DNA of 64,000 nucleotides from Mumia sp050632745 (GCF_050632745.1 NZ_JBODSD010000001.1:1302001-1366000); one strand, 5' to 3'. Counted from the first letter of the stretch, positions 49,573-58,939 are shown. Notes: generated from the letters alone by a model not told the origin. Numbers and translations are program-made.

Positions 49573-51372
49573 GTGAGCAGCGCCCGCCGCGTCCCGGTCG
49601 TGACCGGCATCGTCACGTCCCTGGTCGGGTTCACCAGCTCGTTCGCCGTCGTCCTCGCCGGTCTCCGCGCGGTCGGGGCCGACGGGGCGCAAGCGGCGTC
49701 CGGTCTGGTCGTGCTGTGCGTGACGCTCGGCGTCGGCATGATCGTGCTCTCGTGGCGCTACCGGATCCCGGTGACCCTCGCGTGGTCGACGCCCGGCGCT
49801 GCGATGCTCGCGGGCGCCGCCGTCCCCGACGGCGGCTGGCCTGCGGCGGTCGGGGCGTTCGTCGTCACCGGTGCCCTGATCCTCGCCACCGCAGCCTGGC
49901 CGGCGCTCGGCAGCCTCGTCGCCCGCATCCCGCAGCCCGTCGCCCACGCGATGCTCGCCGGGGTCCTCCTCCCGCTGTGCGTCGAGCCGGTCCGCGCGCT
50001 CACGACCAGCCCGTGGCTCGTGGCCCCCGTCGTGGTCACCTGGCTGGTCCTCCTGAGGGTCGCGGCGCGGTGGGCCGTGCCGGGGGCGTTCGCGGTGACG
50101 CTCGTGGTCGTCGGCGTCTGGCTGGCGCGGCACGGTGCCGCCCTCGACGGCCCTCTGCTGCCGTACGTCACCTGGACCACGCCGGTGATCACGTGGCAGG
50201 CCGTCGTCGGGATCGCCGTGCCGCTGTACGTCGTCACCATGGCCGCGCAGAACGTGCCGGGCGTCGCGGTGATGGCGTCGTACGGCTTCACCGTCCCGTG
50301 GCGCGCCGCGATGGCCGCGACGGGGCTCGGCACGGTCGCCGGTGCTCCCGGCGGCGGGCACGCCGTCAACCTCGCCGCGATCACGGCGGCCCTCACGGCC
50401 GGGCCGGAGGCGGGACCGGATCCCCGCCGTCGCTGGGTCGCGGCGCAGACGGCCGGATGGGCGTACCTCGTCATCGCGCTCCTCTCGACCGCGCTCGCCA
50501 CCGTCGTGGTCGCGGCGCCGGCCGGTGTCGTCGCCGCGGTCGCGGGGCTCGCCCTGGTCGGGACGCTGGGGTCCGCGCTGCTCGGCGCCGTGTCAGTCGA
50601 CGGTCCGCGCGAGCCCGCGGTCGTGACGTTCGTGGTCGCCGCGAGCGGCATCACGGTCGCCGGGATCGGCGCCGCGTTCTGGGCGCTGGTCGCCGGGGTC
50701 GCGCTCCACCTACTTCACGGCGCCCGACACCAGGCCGTTGACGATGAACCGCTGGAGCGCGAGGAAGAGGACCATGACCGGCACCGCGGCAAGCACCGCG
50801 CCGGCGGCGAAGATCGCCCAGTTCGTGGAGGTCTGCTCGGAGACGTAGCCGAAGAGCCCGACCGCGAGCGTCTGCTGGTCGGGGTCGGTCAGGAACACGC
50901 TGGCGACCACGAACTCGCTCGTCGCCGTGATGAAGGCGAGCAGCCCCACCACCGCGAGGATCGGCGTCACCAGTCGCAGCACGATCCCGAAGAAGATCTG
51001 GGCGTGGCTCGCGCCGTCGAGCCGCGCGGCCTCGTCGATCGAGACCGGGACGGTGTTGAAGAAGCCGTACATCAGGTAGGTGTTCACGCCGAGCGCGCCG
51101 CCCAGGTAGACCAGGATCAGCCCCGCGTGCGTCCCGATGCCGATCGCGGGGAACACGTCGCCGATCGCCGACATGAGGATGAAGATCGCGACCACGGCGA
51201 GCATCTGCGGGAACATCTGGACGAGCATCAGCGAGAGCAGCCCGAGCCGACGACCGGTGAAGCGCATCCGGGAGAACGCGTACGCCGCCAGCGCCCCGAG
51301 GAACACCGTGCCCAGCGCCGTGACCCCGCCGACGAGGAGGGTGTTGAGGAACCACCGCCCGTACGGCCGTGA
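49573..51372 (+). CDS. benE: BenE-family benzoate/H+ symporter, with antisense read-through tail
   Basis: The first ~385 codons (to about 50727) encode a complete BenE-type symporter with 11-12 helices: VPVVTGIVTSLVGFTSSFAVVLAGLRAVGA at the start, YVVTMAAQNVPGVAVMASYGF and GAPGGGHAVNLAAITAAL in the middle, and WALVAGVALHLLHG at the expected end. No stop codon follows there. The frame stays open for about 215 more codons, antisense to the convergent permease gene, ending at 51372; this tail is highly charged and has no helix pattern. The tail is probably a by-product of a junction that removed the native stop. The ribosome site is GAAGGAG. Confidence 0.8.
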   Translation: MSSARRVPVVTGIVTSLVGFTSSFAVVLAGLRAVGADGAQAASGLVVLCVTLGVGMIVLSWRYRIPVTLAWSTPGAAMLAGAAVPDGGWPAAVGAFVVTGALILATAAWPALGSLVARIPQPVAHAMLAGVLLPLCVEPVRALTTSPWLVAPVVVTWLVLLRVAARWAVPGAFAVTLVVVGVWLARHGAALDGPLLPYVTWTTPVITWQAVVGIAVPLYVVTMAAQNVPGVAVMASYGFTVPWRAAMAATGLGTVAGAPGGGHAVNLAAITAALTAGPEAGPDPRRRWVAAQTAGWAYLVIALLSTALATVVVAAPAGVVAAVAGLALVGTLGSALLGAVSVDGPREPAVVTFVVAASGITVAGIGAAFWALVAGVALHLLHGARHQAVDDEPLEREEEDHDRHRGKHRAGGEDRPVRGGLLGDVAEEPDRERLLVGVGQEHAGDHELARRRDEGEQPHHREDRRHQSQHDPEEDLGVARAVEPRGLVDRDRDGVEEAVHQVGVHAERAAQVDQDQPRVRPDADRGEHVADRRHEDEDRDHGEHLREHLDEHQREQPEPTTGEAHPGERVRRQRPEEHRAQRRDPADEEGVEEPPPVRP

Positions 51373-51591
51373 GGGGTCGGAGAAGAGCTCACGGTAGTTG
51401 CCGAGGTCGATCGTGCTGAACAGCCGGCTGCTCCCGGCGAGCGTGCCGGACGGGTCGAGCGAGGCCGACACGACGTAGAGGATCGGGAACGCCGCGTAGA
51501 CGGTGACGGCGATGCCGACGAGGTGGCGCCACCCGAGGTCGGCGAACCAGCGTCGGAAGCTGCGGCGGCGCGGTGCGGGGACGGTGCTCAT
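50710..51591 (-). CDS. malG: Maltose-type sugar ABC transporter permease (MalG-like)
   Basis: A 293-residue permease with six helices. The EAA loop is SIDEAARLDGASHAQIFFGIVLRLVTPIL, and the C-terminus ends LALQRFIVNGLVSGAVK, very close to MalG. ATG 51591 shares one base with the MalF stop (TGATG). Its stop at 50710 lies inside the plus-strand BenE frame, and most of the gene is overlapped on the other strand by the BenE tail. It forms the importer with MalF and MalE. Confidence 0.93.
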   Translation of the reverse strand: MSTVPAPRRRSFRRWFADLGWRHLVGIAVTVYAAFPILYVVSASLDPSGTLAGSSRLFSTIDLGNYRELFSDPSRPYGRWFLNTLLVGGVTALGTVFLGALAAYAFSRMRFTGRRLGLLSLMLVQMFPQMLAVVAIFILMSAIGDVFPAIGIGTHAGLILVYLGGALGVNTYLMYGFFNTVPVSIDEAARLDGASHAQIFFGIVLRLVTPILAVVGLLAFITATSEFVVASVFLTDPDQQTLAVGLFGYVSEQTSTNWAIFAAGAVLAAVPVMVLFLALQRFIVNGLVSGAVK

Positions 51592-53225
51592 CAGTGGATG
51601 TCCTCCAGTGCCTTGGTGCGGCGGAAGAGGACCGCCGAGATGATGCCGATGACGACGAAGATGATGATGGTCAGGGCGCTCGCGAGCCCGTAGTCGCGCC
51701 CCGTCCCGGTGCCGAACGCCACCTTGTAGACCATCGTGATCAGCAGGTCCGTCGCGCCGATGTCGCTCGTGGTGTCCTCGAAGCGGGGCCCGCCGCGGGT
51801 GAGCATGTAGATCACGTTGAAGTTGTTGAAGTTGTAGGCGAACGTCGTGATCAGCAGCGGGGCGACCGACACCAGCAGGAGCGGCAGCTTGACCGCGCGG
51901 AACGCCCGCCACGGGCTCGCGCCGTCCATGCGGGCGGCCTCGTTCATCTCGTCGGGGATCGACTGGAGCGCTCCGGTGCAGACGAGGAACATGTAGGGGA
52001 AGCCGAGCCAGGTGTTGACGAAGAGCACGCTGAAGCGCGCGAGCCAGGGGTCGGTGAGCCACTCGATGTCCGCGCCGCCGAGCAGCACCTGGTTGACGAA
52101 CCCGAACTCGGTGTTGAGCAGGCCGGACCAGACGAGTCCGGACAGGAACGCGGGGAACGCGTACGGGAGGATCAGCATCACCCGGTAGAACCGCTTGCCC
52201 CGCATGCTCGCGACGTTGAAGACCATCGCCAGGAACAGCCCGAGCCCGAAGACGAGCGCCACCGAGAGCGTGGCGAACACGAACGTCCAGACGATCACCG
52301 AGAGCAGCGAGTCCCGCAGCTGCGGCGTCTCCACGGCGCGCCGGAAGTTGTCGAGGCCGACGTTGATCTTCCAGCCGGGGACGAGCTCCTCGCCGTCGGC
52401 CGAGACGAACGCTCCCTCGCCGCCGTCGGCGTAGACGGTGCCGGTCGTGGCGTCGGTGAACGTGCCGGCGTCCTCGTCGTAGCGCAGGTTCGAGCGGTAC
52501 TCGTACGCCGTGCTGCCGTCGGCCGTGCGCAGGCTGCCGTCCGAGGGGTTGTCCGAGACCGGGACCGCGGTCGCGAGGATCTCGTCCTGGCGGTCGAGGA
52601 GCTCGTCGAAGGAGAGCGGGGCGTAGCCGTCGACCGCGACCGCCTTGCCGCTGCCGTCCACCTCGGCGTCGTCGACCTCGGCCAGCGGCTCGTCGGCCGA
52701 CCCGAGCGCGACGGCACCGTCCGGGGCGGTGACGAGGAACCACACGTCTCCGCGCTTCTCGAGCACCGACAGCTGGTACTGGGGCGAGTCCGGCACCCGC
52801 TCCTGCCCCTTGGTCGCGATCGCCGCGACCGCGTCCTCCTTGCTGCTGTTGTGCCCGTCGCCGGCGTTGGTGAACGCGATGTAGCCGGTATAGACCATGA
52901 CGAACACCTGGAACACCAGCAGCAGCGTGATGCCCGGCGCGAGGTACTTCGCGGGAAGGCCGTCGCGTCGGAGGTAGACGACGTTCACGCCGACCGTGAG
53001 GACGACCGTGAGCGCGAGGACGACCCACTTCTCCTGCGCGGCCAGGACGAAGACCGCGTAGAGCGCGAGCGCGTCGGCGAGCCCCAGAAGCACGATCTTC
53101 ACGAGGATGCCGACGAGCCCGTCGGTCTCGCCGGGCCGGCTCAGCCGCGACCACGGTCCCCGACGGCGGGGTCGCGGGTCGGGCGAGCCCGAGCCGTCGG
53201 TGCGGGCGTCGTCGGTGAGCGTCAT
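51591..53225 (-). CDS. malF: Maltose-type sugar ABC transporter permease (MalF-like)
   Basis: A 544-residue permease. Early helices lie at about 40-60, 65-85 and 95-115, followed by a ~180-residue extracytoplasmic insert (about 120-300) as in MalF, then the transport core with the EAA loop EMNEAARMDGASPWRAFRAVKLPLLL. AGGAGGGG lies about ten bases before the ATG. A strong hairpin separates it from malE upstream. It works with MalG and MalE in alpha-glucoside uptake; no ATPase gene is in this locus, so a shared MsiK-type ATPase is expected. Confidence 0.92.
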   Translation of the reverse strand: MTLTDDARTDGSGSPDPRPRRRGPWSRLSRPGETDGLVGILVKIVLLGLADALALYAVFVLAAQEKWVVLALTVVLTVGVNVVYLRRDGLPAKYLAPGITLLLVFQVFVMVYTGYIAFTNAGDGHNSSKEDAVAAIATKGQERVPDSPQYQLSVLEKRGDVWFLVTAPDGAVALGSADEPLAEVDDAEVDGSGKAVAVDGYAPLSFDELLDRQDEILATAVPVSDNPSDGSLRTADGSTAYEYRSNLRYDEDAGTFTDATTGTVYADGGEGAFVSADGEELVPGWKINVGLDNFRRAVETPQLRDSLLSVIVWTFVFATLSVALVFGLGLFLAMVFNVASMRGKRFYRVMLILPYAFPAFLSGLVWSGLLNTEFGFVNQVLLGGADIEWLTDPWLARFSVLFVNTWLGFPYMFLVCTGALQSIPDEMNEAARMDGASPWRAFRAVKLPLLLVSVAPLLITTFAYNFNNFNVIYMLTRGGPRFEDTTSDIGATDLLITMVYKVAFGTGTGRDYGLASALTIIIFVVIGIISAVLFRRTKALEDIH

Positions 53226-53266
53226 GAGGTGGTGCCCCTCCTGGGAACGTGCGGGGGAGAGCAGAC

Positions 53267-53296
53267 CGGCCGGGGAGCGGAACCGCTCCCCGGCCG
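53267..53296 (-). promoter_or_regulatory. Strong intercistronic hairpin between malE and malF
   Basis: Bases 53267-53280 and 53283-53296 form a perfect 14-bp inverted repeat with only two bases between (the centre will open to a small loop). Placed just after the binding-protein gene, it probably stabilises malE mRNA or causes partial termination so that malE exceeds malF and malG, as in enteric mal operons. Confidence 0.75.
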
Positions 53297-53307
53297 TCAG
53301 GACGAGG

Positions 53308-54564
53308 TCAGCCGGCGACCTTCGTCTGGACGCTCTGGACCATCTTCGGCCAGGCCTGCGCCGGGTCGACCTTGCCCTTGATGATGTCGAGCTCGGTGGC
53401 GCCCCAGTCGGCCCACACCGCGTCCATCTGCGGGATGGCCGGCATCGGCGCACCGCTCTTGCCGATCTCGCCGAACGCCGCGACGATCGGGTCCGACGCC
53501 GCCATCTCGAACGACGCCTTCAGCGCCGGCGGACGGCCGCCCTGGGCGAACAGCGCGTCCTGCGCCTCCTCGGTGCTGAGGTAGTTGAGCACGAACTCGC
53601 TCGCGGCGAGCGCGTTGGTGGCCTTCGCGCTGATGAAGAACCCGTTGACGCCGATGAACGGCGTCGCCGCCTCGCTGCCGCCGGTCGGGATCGGGTCGAT
53701 CGCGATGTTGAGGCCGGCCTTCTGCATGTCCGGCACGTTCCACGGTCCGGTCAGGAAGTACGGCGACTGCCCCTTGTTGAACGCGTCCTTGGCGATGTCG
53801 CCGGTGATGCTCGCGTTGAGCGCGCCCGCCTTCGACCAGGCCGCCAGGTCCTTCGCGAACTCGACGCCGCCGGGGTTGCCGAGGCCGAGCTTGGTCGGGT
53901 CGTAGTCACCCTCCGCGTTGCGCTCGAAGACCGGGGCTCCGTACGACGTCTGGATGCCGTACAGGTGGTAGGGGTCGCCCTGCTTGGGGTCGAGACCCAC
54001 GAGGAACGGGTACTTCGCCTTGCCGGAGTCGACGACCTTCGTGCCGGCGGCGACCACGTCGTCCATCGTCTGCGCGGGCTCGGCGAGGAGGTCGGTGTTG
54101 CGGACGAGCGCGACGTTCTCGATCGCGTACGGCAGGCCGTAGGTCTTGCCCTCGTACGTCATCGCCTGGATGGCCGCGTCCTCGAACTCGCCCGCCTTGT
54201 CCCCGAGCTCGAGCGGGGCGACGACGCCGTTCTGGACGAACTTCCCGACCCAGTCGTGCGGGCCGACGATCATGTCCGGGCCCTTGCCGGTCGGGACCTG
54301 GGTGATGAAGTCGTCGCGCGCGGACTGGAAGTCCTTGATCACGAGCTTCACCTCGACGCCCTTGTCCTCCTTGAAGGAGGCGACGGCGTCCTCGAGTGCC
54401 GGTGCGCGCTCGGCGTCCACCCACATGGTGAGCGTGGACGACCCGGACGACTTCTTGTCGGAACCCTCGTCGTCGTCGGACGACCCGCCACAGGCGCCGA
54501 GGACGAGGGACGAGGCGACGGCCAGGGCACCAACGGCCAGGACGCCTCTGCGGTTCACCAGCAT
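53308..54564 (-). CDS. malE: Maltose/oligosaccharide ABC transporter substrate-binding lipoprotein (MalE-like)
   Basis: A 418-residue binding protein. The signal peptide ends in the lipobox SSLVLGAC (C25), followed by a Ser/Asp-rich linker. Family features are TLTMWVDAERAPALEDAVASF, KGPDMIVGPHDWVGKFVQNG, KTYGLPYAIENVALVRN and FLTGPWNVPDM. It is the first gene of the malEFG operon and is divergent from the GH13 gene. A LacI-type operator lies 23 bases upstream, so it should be induced by the sugar that inactivates the LacI protein nearby. Confidence 0.93.
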   Translation of the reverse strand: MLVNRRGVLAVGALAVASSLVLGACGGSSDDDEGSDKKSSGSSTLTMWVDAERAPALEDAVASFKEDKGVEVKLVIKDFQSARDDFITQVPTGKGPDMIVGPHDWVGKFVQNGVVAPLELGDKAGEFEDAAIQAMTYEGKTYGLPYAIENVALVRNTDLLAEPAQTMDDVVAAGTKVVDSGKAKYPFLVGLDPKQGDPYHLYGIQTSYGAPVFERNAEGDYDPTKLGLGNPGGVEFAKDLAAWSKAGALNASITGDIAKDAFNKGQSPYFLTGPWNVPDMQKAGLNIAIDPIPTGGSEAATPFIGVNGFFISAKATNALAASEFVLNYLSTEEAQDALFAQGGRPPALKASFEMAASDPIVAAFGEIGKSGAPMPAIPQMDAVWADWGATELDIIKGKVDPAQAWPKMVQSVQTKVAG

Positions 54565-54586
54565 GAGGTGTGCTCCTTCTTCAGAG

Positions 54587-54600
54587 TGGAATCGGTTCCA
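54587..54600. promoter_or_regulatory. LacI-type operator before malE
   Basis: TGGAATCGGTTCCA is a 14-base palindrome with one mismatch and a central CG, the hallmark of LacI/GalR sites. It lies 23 bases upstream of malE. A related site precedes the GH13 gene, and a LacI regulator follows it. Confidence 0.8.
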
Positions 54601-54751
54601 TTTCTAAGGGACGCCGACGAGATCCGGCAAGAGGCCCGCGGCAACCTGAGCGCAACAGTTCGGTAACGAGAGTGCGCCAAGGCCCGGAATGAAAGCGATC
54701 GTCGGGATTCTGGTGGGGACGCTGGCTGCAAGGCCGATCGTCTGGTTATGG

Positions 54752-54765
54752 TGTAATCGCTTCCA
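54752..54765. promoter_or_regulatory. LacI-type operator before the GH13 gene
   Basis: TGTAATCGCTTCCA keeps the central TCG and the TTCCA half of the malE site, 27 bases before the GH13 start codon. The two operators, about 165 bases apart in the divergent region, could be bridged by one LacI tetramer or dimer pair. Confidence 0.7.
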
Positions 54766-54792
54766 CAAATCTCGGCCTGAAGGAGACCAGCG

Positions 54793-56505
54793 ATGGCCAT
54801 CGACCTGACCCCTCGCCTCGACGGACCCGTCCGTGAGACGCGCCCCGCGGGCGAGCGCGACTGGTGGCGCGACGCGGTCGTCTACCAGGTCTACCCGCGC
54901 TCGTTCGCCGACGGCGACGGCGACGGGACGGGCGACCTCCCGGGCATCGCGTCCCGCCTCCCGGCGCTCGCGGAGCTCGGCGTCGACGCCGTCTGGCTGT
55001 CGCCCTTCTACCCCTCGCCGCAGCGCGACGGCGGCTACGACGTGAGCGACTACTGCGACGTCGACCCCGCCTTCGGCACGCTCTCCGACTTCGACCGGGT
55101 CGTCGAGGTCGCCCACGCCCACGGGCTGCGGATGATCGTGGACCTGGTCCCCAACCACTGCTCGAGCGACCACGCGATGTTCCGTGACGCGCTCGCCGCG
55201 GCTCCGGGCAGTCGCGAGCGCGGCCGCTTCCACTTCCGCGACGGGCGCGGCGACGCGGGGGAGCTCCCGCCCAACAACTGGCAGTCGCACTTCGGCGGGT
55301 CGGCGTGGACGCGCGTCACCGAGGCGGACGGACAGCCCGGCCAGTGGTACCTCCACCTCTTCGACCCGAGCCAGCCCGACTTCAACTGGGAGGCCGAGGA
55401 CGTCCTCGCGTACTTCGACCACGTCCTCGACTTCTGGCTCGAGCGCGGCGTGGACGGGTTCCGCGTCGACGTCGCGCACGCCCTCGTCAAGGCGCCCGGG
55501 CTGCCCGACTGGGGAGGCCGACCGGACGGCGCGTCCTCCCCGGGCTTCCCTGGCGAGGACGCCCCGATGTTCGACCAGCCCGGCGTGCACGCCATCTACG
55601 AGCGCTGGCGCGATCGCCTCGAGCACTGGGGGCACGACCGGATCCTCTGCGCCGAGGCCAACGTCGCCCCGCTGGAGCGGACGGCCAAGTGGGTGCGCCC
55701 GCGCGAGATGCACCAGGCCTTCAACTTCGCCTACCTCCACGCCCCCTGGGAGGCCGGCGCGCTGCGCCACGTGATCGACACGTCGCTCGCCGCGTTCGGC
55801 GGGGTGGGTGCCCCGAGCACCTGGGTGCTGTCCAACCACGACGTGGTCCGCCACCCCACCCGCTTCGCGCTGACCGACGCCGCCCACGTCGACCACGGCC
55901 ACGGCATCCGCGCCGGCACGCCGCTCGACCCCGAGCGCGGCGAGCGGCGTGCGCGCGCCGCGGTCGCGCTCATGCTCGCGCTGCCCGGGGCGGTGTACCT
56001 CTACCAGGGCGAGGAGCTCGGTCTGCCCGAGGTCCTCGACATCCCCGACGAGGAGCGTCGCGACCCCTACTTCCTGCGCAGCGGCGGCTCGGTCGTCGGT
56101 CGCGACGGCTGTCGCGTGCCGATCCCGTGGGAGGCCGACGCCGCGGCGTACGGGTTCAACGACAGCGGACGCTCCTGGCTGCCGCAGCCCGCGCTGTGGA
56201 GCCGCTACGCCCGCGACGTCCAGCGTGCCGACGCGACCTCGACCCTGGCGCTCTACACCCACGCCCTCGCCACCCGAAAGGCCCTCGGGCTCGGCTCGGG
56301 TTCGCTAGTTTGGGTCCGCACCGACGAGCCCGCGGTGCTCGCCCTCGTCAACGGGGAGGTCCTGGTGGTCGCGAACCTGTCCGACCACCCGGTCCCCGCC
56401 GGCGCGGACGAGGTGCTCCTCGAGAGCGTCCCGGGCGCGGTGCAGGACGAGCAGCTGGCTCCTGACACGGTCGCGTGGTTCCGCGCGCCGTCCGGCTCGG
56501 CCTGA
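54793..56505 (+). CDS. GH13-family alpha-glucosidase/alpha-amylase-like enzyme
   Basis: A 570-residue GH13 enzyme. WRDAVVYQVYPRSFADGDGDGTGDLPGI is typical of the alpha-glucosidase/trehalose-related subgroup. The catalytic residues are in GFRVDVAHAL (nucleophile D), ILCAEANV (acid/base E) and VLSNHDVVRH (transition-state D). It has no signal peptide, so it acts in the cytoplasm on sugars brought in by MalEFG, releasing glucose from alpha-1,4- or alpha-1,6-linked oligosaccharides. AAGGAGA precedes the ATG, and a LacI-type operator lies upstream. Confidence 0.93.
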   Translation: MAIDLTPRLDGPVRETRPAGERDWWRDAVVYQVYPRSFADGDGDGTGDLPGIASRLPALAELGVDAVWLSPFYPSPQRDGGYDVSDYCDVDPAFGTLSDFDRVVEVAHAHGLRMIVDLVPNHCSSDHAMFRDALAAAPGSRERGRFHFRDGRGDAGELPPNNWQSHFGGSAWTRVTEADGQPGQWYLHLFDPSQPDFNWEAEDVLAYFDHVLDFWLERGVDGFRVDVAHALVKAPGLPDWGGRPDGASSPGFPGEDAPMFDQPGVHAIYERWRDRLEHWGHDRILCAEANVAPLERTAKWVRPREMHQAFNFAYLHAPWEAGALRHVIDTSLAAFGGVGAPSTWVLSNHDVVRHPTRFALTDAAHVDHGHGIRAGTPLDPERGERRARAAVALMLALPGAVYLYQGEELGLPEVLDIPDEERRDPYFLRSGGSVVGRDGCRVPIPWEADAAAYGFNDSGRSWLPQPALWSRYARDVQRADATSTLALYTHALATRKALGLGSGSLVWVRTDEPAVLALVNGEVLVVANLSDHPVPAGADEVLLESVPGAVQDEQLAPDTVAWFRAPSGSA

Positions 56506-56523
56506 CAGAAGGGTGACGGTGCG

Positions 56524-57558
56524 GTGGCGGGGGTGACGATCCGAGACGTCGCGGAGCGCGCGGGGCTGTCGGTCGCGACGGTGTCGCGGGCGCTGAGCGG
56601 ACGGGGCCGCGTCTCGGAGACGGCGCGCACGCTCAGCGAGCAGGCCGCCCGCGAGCTCGGCTACGTCGCGTCGTTCACCGCCGCCAGCCTGGCCTCTGGG
56701 CGCAGCAAGAACATCGGGCTGGTCGTCCCGTGGGTCAACCGCTGGTTCTTCAGCACGATCATCGAGACCGTGTCGACGGTGCTCGCCGCGGAGGGCTACG
56801 ACCTGACGCTCTACTACCTCGGCGGCGGCAAGCGCGAGCGCGACCTCGTCTTCAGCGACTTCCTCCTGCGCAAGCGCGTCGACGGGCTGCTCGCGGTGTC
56901 GCTCGAGCTCGACGACGCCGAGCGCGCCGACCTGCTGCGCGTCGGCACCCCGATCGTGTGCATCGGTGGCGTGATCCCCGGCGTCTCGACCGTCAGCATC
57001 GACGACTTCGCTACCGCGCTGCTGGCGACCGACCACCTGGTCGCCCTCGGGCACCGGCGGATCGCGCACATCGGCTGGGAGGGCGCCGGCGACTTCGCGC
57101 TCGCGACCACCCGTCAGGGCGGTTACGCGCAGGCGCTGCGCGGCGCGGGTCTGGAGGTCGCCCCGGAGCTGATCGCGCTCGGCGACTTCACGATGCAGGA
57201 CGGGTACGCCGCCGCGAAGCGCCTGCTGTCCGACCCTCGCCTGCGGCCGACCGCGATCTCGGCAGCCTCCGACGAGCTCGCGATCGGGGCGATCGCCGCG
57301 GCGCGCGACCTCGGCCTCGACGTCCCGCGTGACGTGTCGGTGGTCGGGATCGACGGGCACGACCTCGGCGAGGTGTTCGGGCTGACGACCGTCGACCAGC
57401 ACGTGCGCGAGCAGGCGACCCGGGCGGCCACGCTCCTTCTCGGCCAGCTCGACGAGGACCCCGCCGAGCGCGAGCCCGTCCACTCCGAGGTCGGGGTCGA
57501 CCTCCTCGTCCGCTCGAGCACCATGGCTCCGCGCCCGTCGGGACCGCCGAACGGGTAG
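56524..57558 (+). CDS. LacI-family transcriptional regulator of the alpha-glucoside locus
   Basis: A 344-residue LacI/GalR regulator. The headpiece is VTIRDVAERAGLSVATVSRALSGRGRVSETARTLSEQAARELGY, including the hinge LASGRSKNIG; the sugar-binding domain follows (VDGLLAVSLELDD, VVGIDGHDLGEVFGLTTVDQ). It is 18 bases behind the GH13 gene in the same operon. The two TCG-centred palindromes upstream of malE and the GH13 gene are its predicted targets, making a self-contained maltose-type regulon. The GTG start follows GAAGGG. Confidence 0.92.
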   Translation: MAGVTIRDVAERAGLSVATVSRALSGRGRVSETARTLSEQAARELGYVASFTAASLASGRSKNIGLVVPWVNRWFFSTIIETVSTVLAAEGYDLTLYYLGGGKRERDLVFSDFLLRKRVDGLLAVSLELDDAERADLLRVGTPIVCIGGVIPGVSTVSIDDFATALLATDHLVALGHRRIAHIGWEGAGDFALATTRQGGYAQALRGAGLEVAPELIALGDFTMQDGYAAAKRLLSDPRLRPTAISAASDELAIGAIAAARDLGLDVPRDVSVVGIDGHDLGEVFGLTTVDQHVREQATRAATLLLGQLDEDPAEREPVHSEVGVDLLVRSSTMAPRPSGPPNG

Positions 57559-57568
57559 CGTGCCTCGC

Positions 57569-58939
57569 GTGGTTGTGTCCTCCCGCAGGCCGGGCCTGAG
57601 CGCGCTGCTGACCGCGCTGTCCCACCCCGTCCGCGTCCTTCCCGTCACCTTCGTGGTCGGGAGCCTCGTGGGGACCCTGCTCCTGCTGCTTCCCGGGATG
57701 CGCACCGAGGGCCAGGAGGGAGGGGCCTTCCTGCCGGCCGCGTTCACGTCGGTCTCCGCGGTCACCGTCACCGGGCTCAGCACGGTCGACGTCGCGTCGT
57801 ACTGGACACCGCTCGGTCAGGTCGTCGTGCTGATCCTCGTCCAGATCGGCGGCTTCGGGTTCGTGACGCTGGCGACGATCCTCGGCGTCGTGGTCGGCGG
57901 CCGGGTCGGGCTTCGGTCGCGCCTGGCGACGCAGATGGACCTCCACCTCGTGAACCTCGGCGAGGTCATCCCGCTCGTGCGCCGCATCCTGATCACGATG
58001 CTCGGCTTCGAGGCGGTCGTCGCCGTCATCCTCACGATCGGCTTCGAGTCCCGCCACGGGGAGGGCTGGGGCCAGGCCGCCTGGCACGGCATCTGGTACT
58101 CCGTGATGGCGTTCAACAACGCCGGCTTCGCGCTGGCGCCCGACAGCCTCGTCCAGTACGTCGGCGACGCCGCGCTGATCCTGCCGATCTCGGTCGCCGT
58201 GTTCGTCGGCGCTATGGGCTTCCCCGTCCTCGCCGAGCTGTCGCGGCGGTGGCGCACCCCGGTGAAGTGGTCGATCCACACCCGTCTGACCGTGTGGGGC
58301 TCACTGCTCCTGCTCGCGGTCGGCACCGTGATGTTCGGGCTCGTCGAGTGGACCAACCCCGCCACGCTCGGACCCCAGTCCGTCGGCGAGAAGCTCGTCT
58401 CGTCGATCGAGGGCGGCGTCATGCCGCGTTCGGGCGGCTTCAACTCCGTCGACTACGGGGAGGCGCGGTCGGAGACGACCCTGATCGCGACCATCATGAT
58501 GTTCATCGGCGGCGGCTCGGCGAGCACCGCCGGCGGCATCAAGATCACGACGTTCCTCATCCTGGGCTACGTGATCCTCGCCGAGGTGCGCGGCGACCCC
58601 GACGTGACGATCGGCTCACGTCGCATCGGCGCGAGCACGCTGCGCCAGGCGCTCACCGTGGCGCTGCTCGCCGTCATGCTCGTGGTGGGGTCGACGCTGG
58701 CGCTCCTGGCGGTCGCCGAGGTCTCGTTGGAGGAGGCGCTGTTCGAGGCGACGTCGGCCTTCGGCACCACGGGGCTGTCGATGGGCGTCACCGGCGAGCT
58801 CCCCGCGAGCGGCCAGGCGGTGCTCATGATCTTGATGTTGATCGGGCGCGTCGGTACGGTCGCGACGGCTTCCGCGCTCGCCCTGCGCGCCAGCCCGCGT
58901 CGCTTCCACCTCCCTGAGGAACGACCGATCATCGGCTAG
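57569..58939 (+). CDS. TrkH/KtrB-family potassium uptake membrane subunit
   Basis: A protein of about 456 residues with four M1-P-M2-type repeats. The selectivity glycines are visible in SAVTVTGLSTVD, MAFNNAGFALAP, MPRSGGFNSVDY and SAFGTTGLSMGV. Uptake is gated by the RCK subunit encoded next. A TAGCGT hexamer (57556-57561) seven bases before GTG 57569 suggests a leaderless start and its own promoter, separate from the LacI operon; a GTG at 57560 is also in frame. Potassium uptake links to the betaine importer as osmotic defence. Confidence 0.92.
   Translation: MVVSSRRPGLSALLTALSHPVRVLPVTFVVGSLVGTLLLLLPGMRTEGQEGGAFLPAAFTSVSAVTVTGLSTVDVASYWTPLGQVVVLILVQIGGFGFVTLATILGVVVGGRVGLRSRLATQMDLHLVNLGEVIPLVRRILITMLGFEAVVAVILTIGFESRHGEGWGQAAWHGIWYSVMAFNNAGFALAPDSLVQYVGDAALILPISVAVFVGAMGFPVLAELSRRWRTPVKWSIHTRLTVWGSLLLLAVGTVMFGLVEWTNPATLGPQSVGEKLVSSIEGGVMPRSGGFNSVDYGEARSETTLIATIMMFIGGGSASTAGGIKITTFLILGYVILAEVRGDPDVTIGSRRIGASTLRQALTVALLAVMLVVGSTLALLAVAEVSLEEALFEATSAFGTTGLSMGVTGELPASGQAVLMILMLIGRVGTVATASALALRASPRRFHLPEERPIIG

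Noticed and set aside
53107..54666. A 519-codon plus-strand frame opposite malE
   Set aside because: The composition is Arg/Val/Asp/Leu-rich with no domain pattern, while malE on the other strand has a lipobox and complete family motifs.
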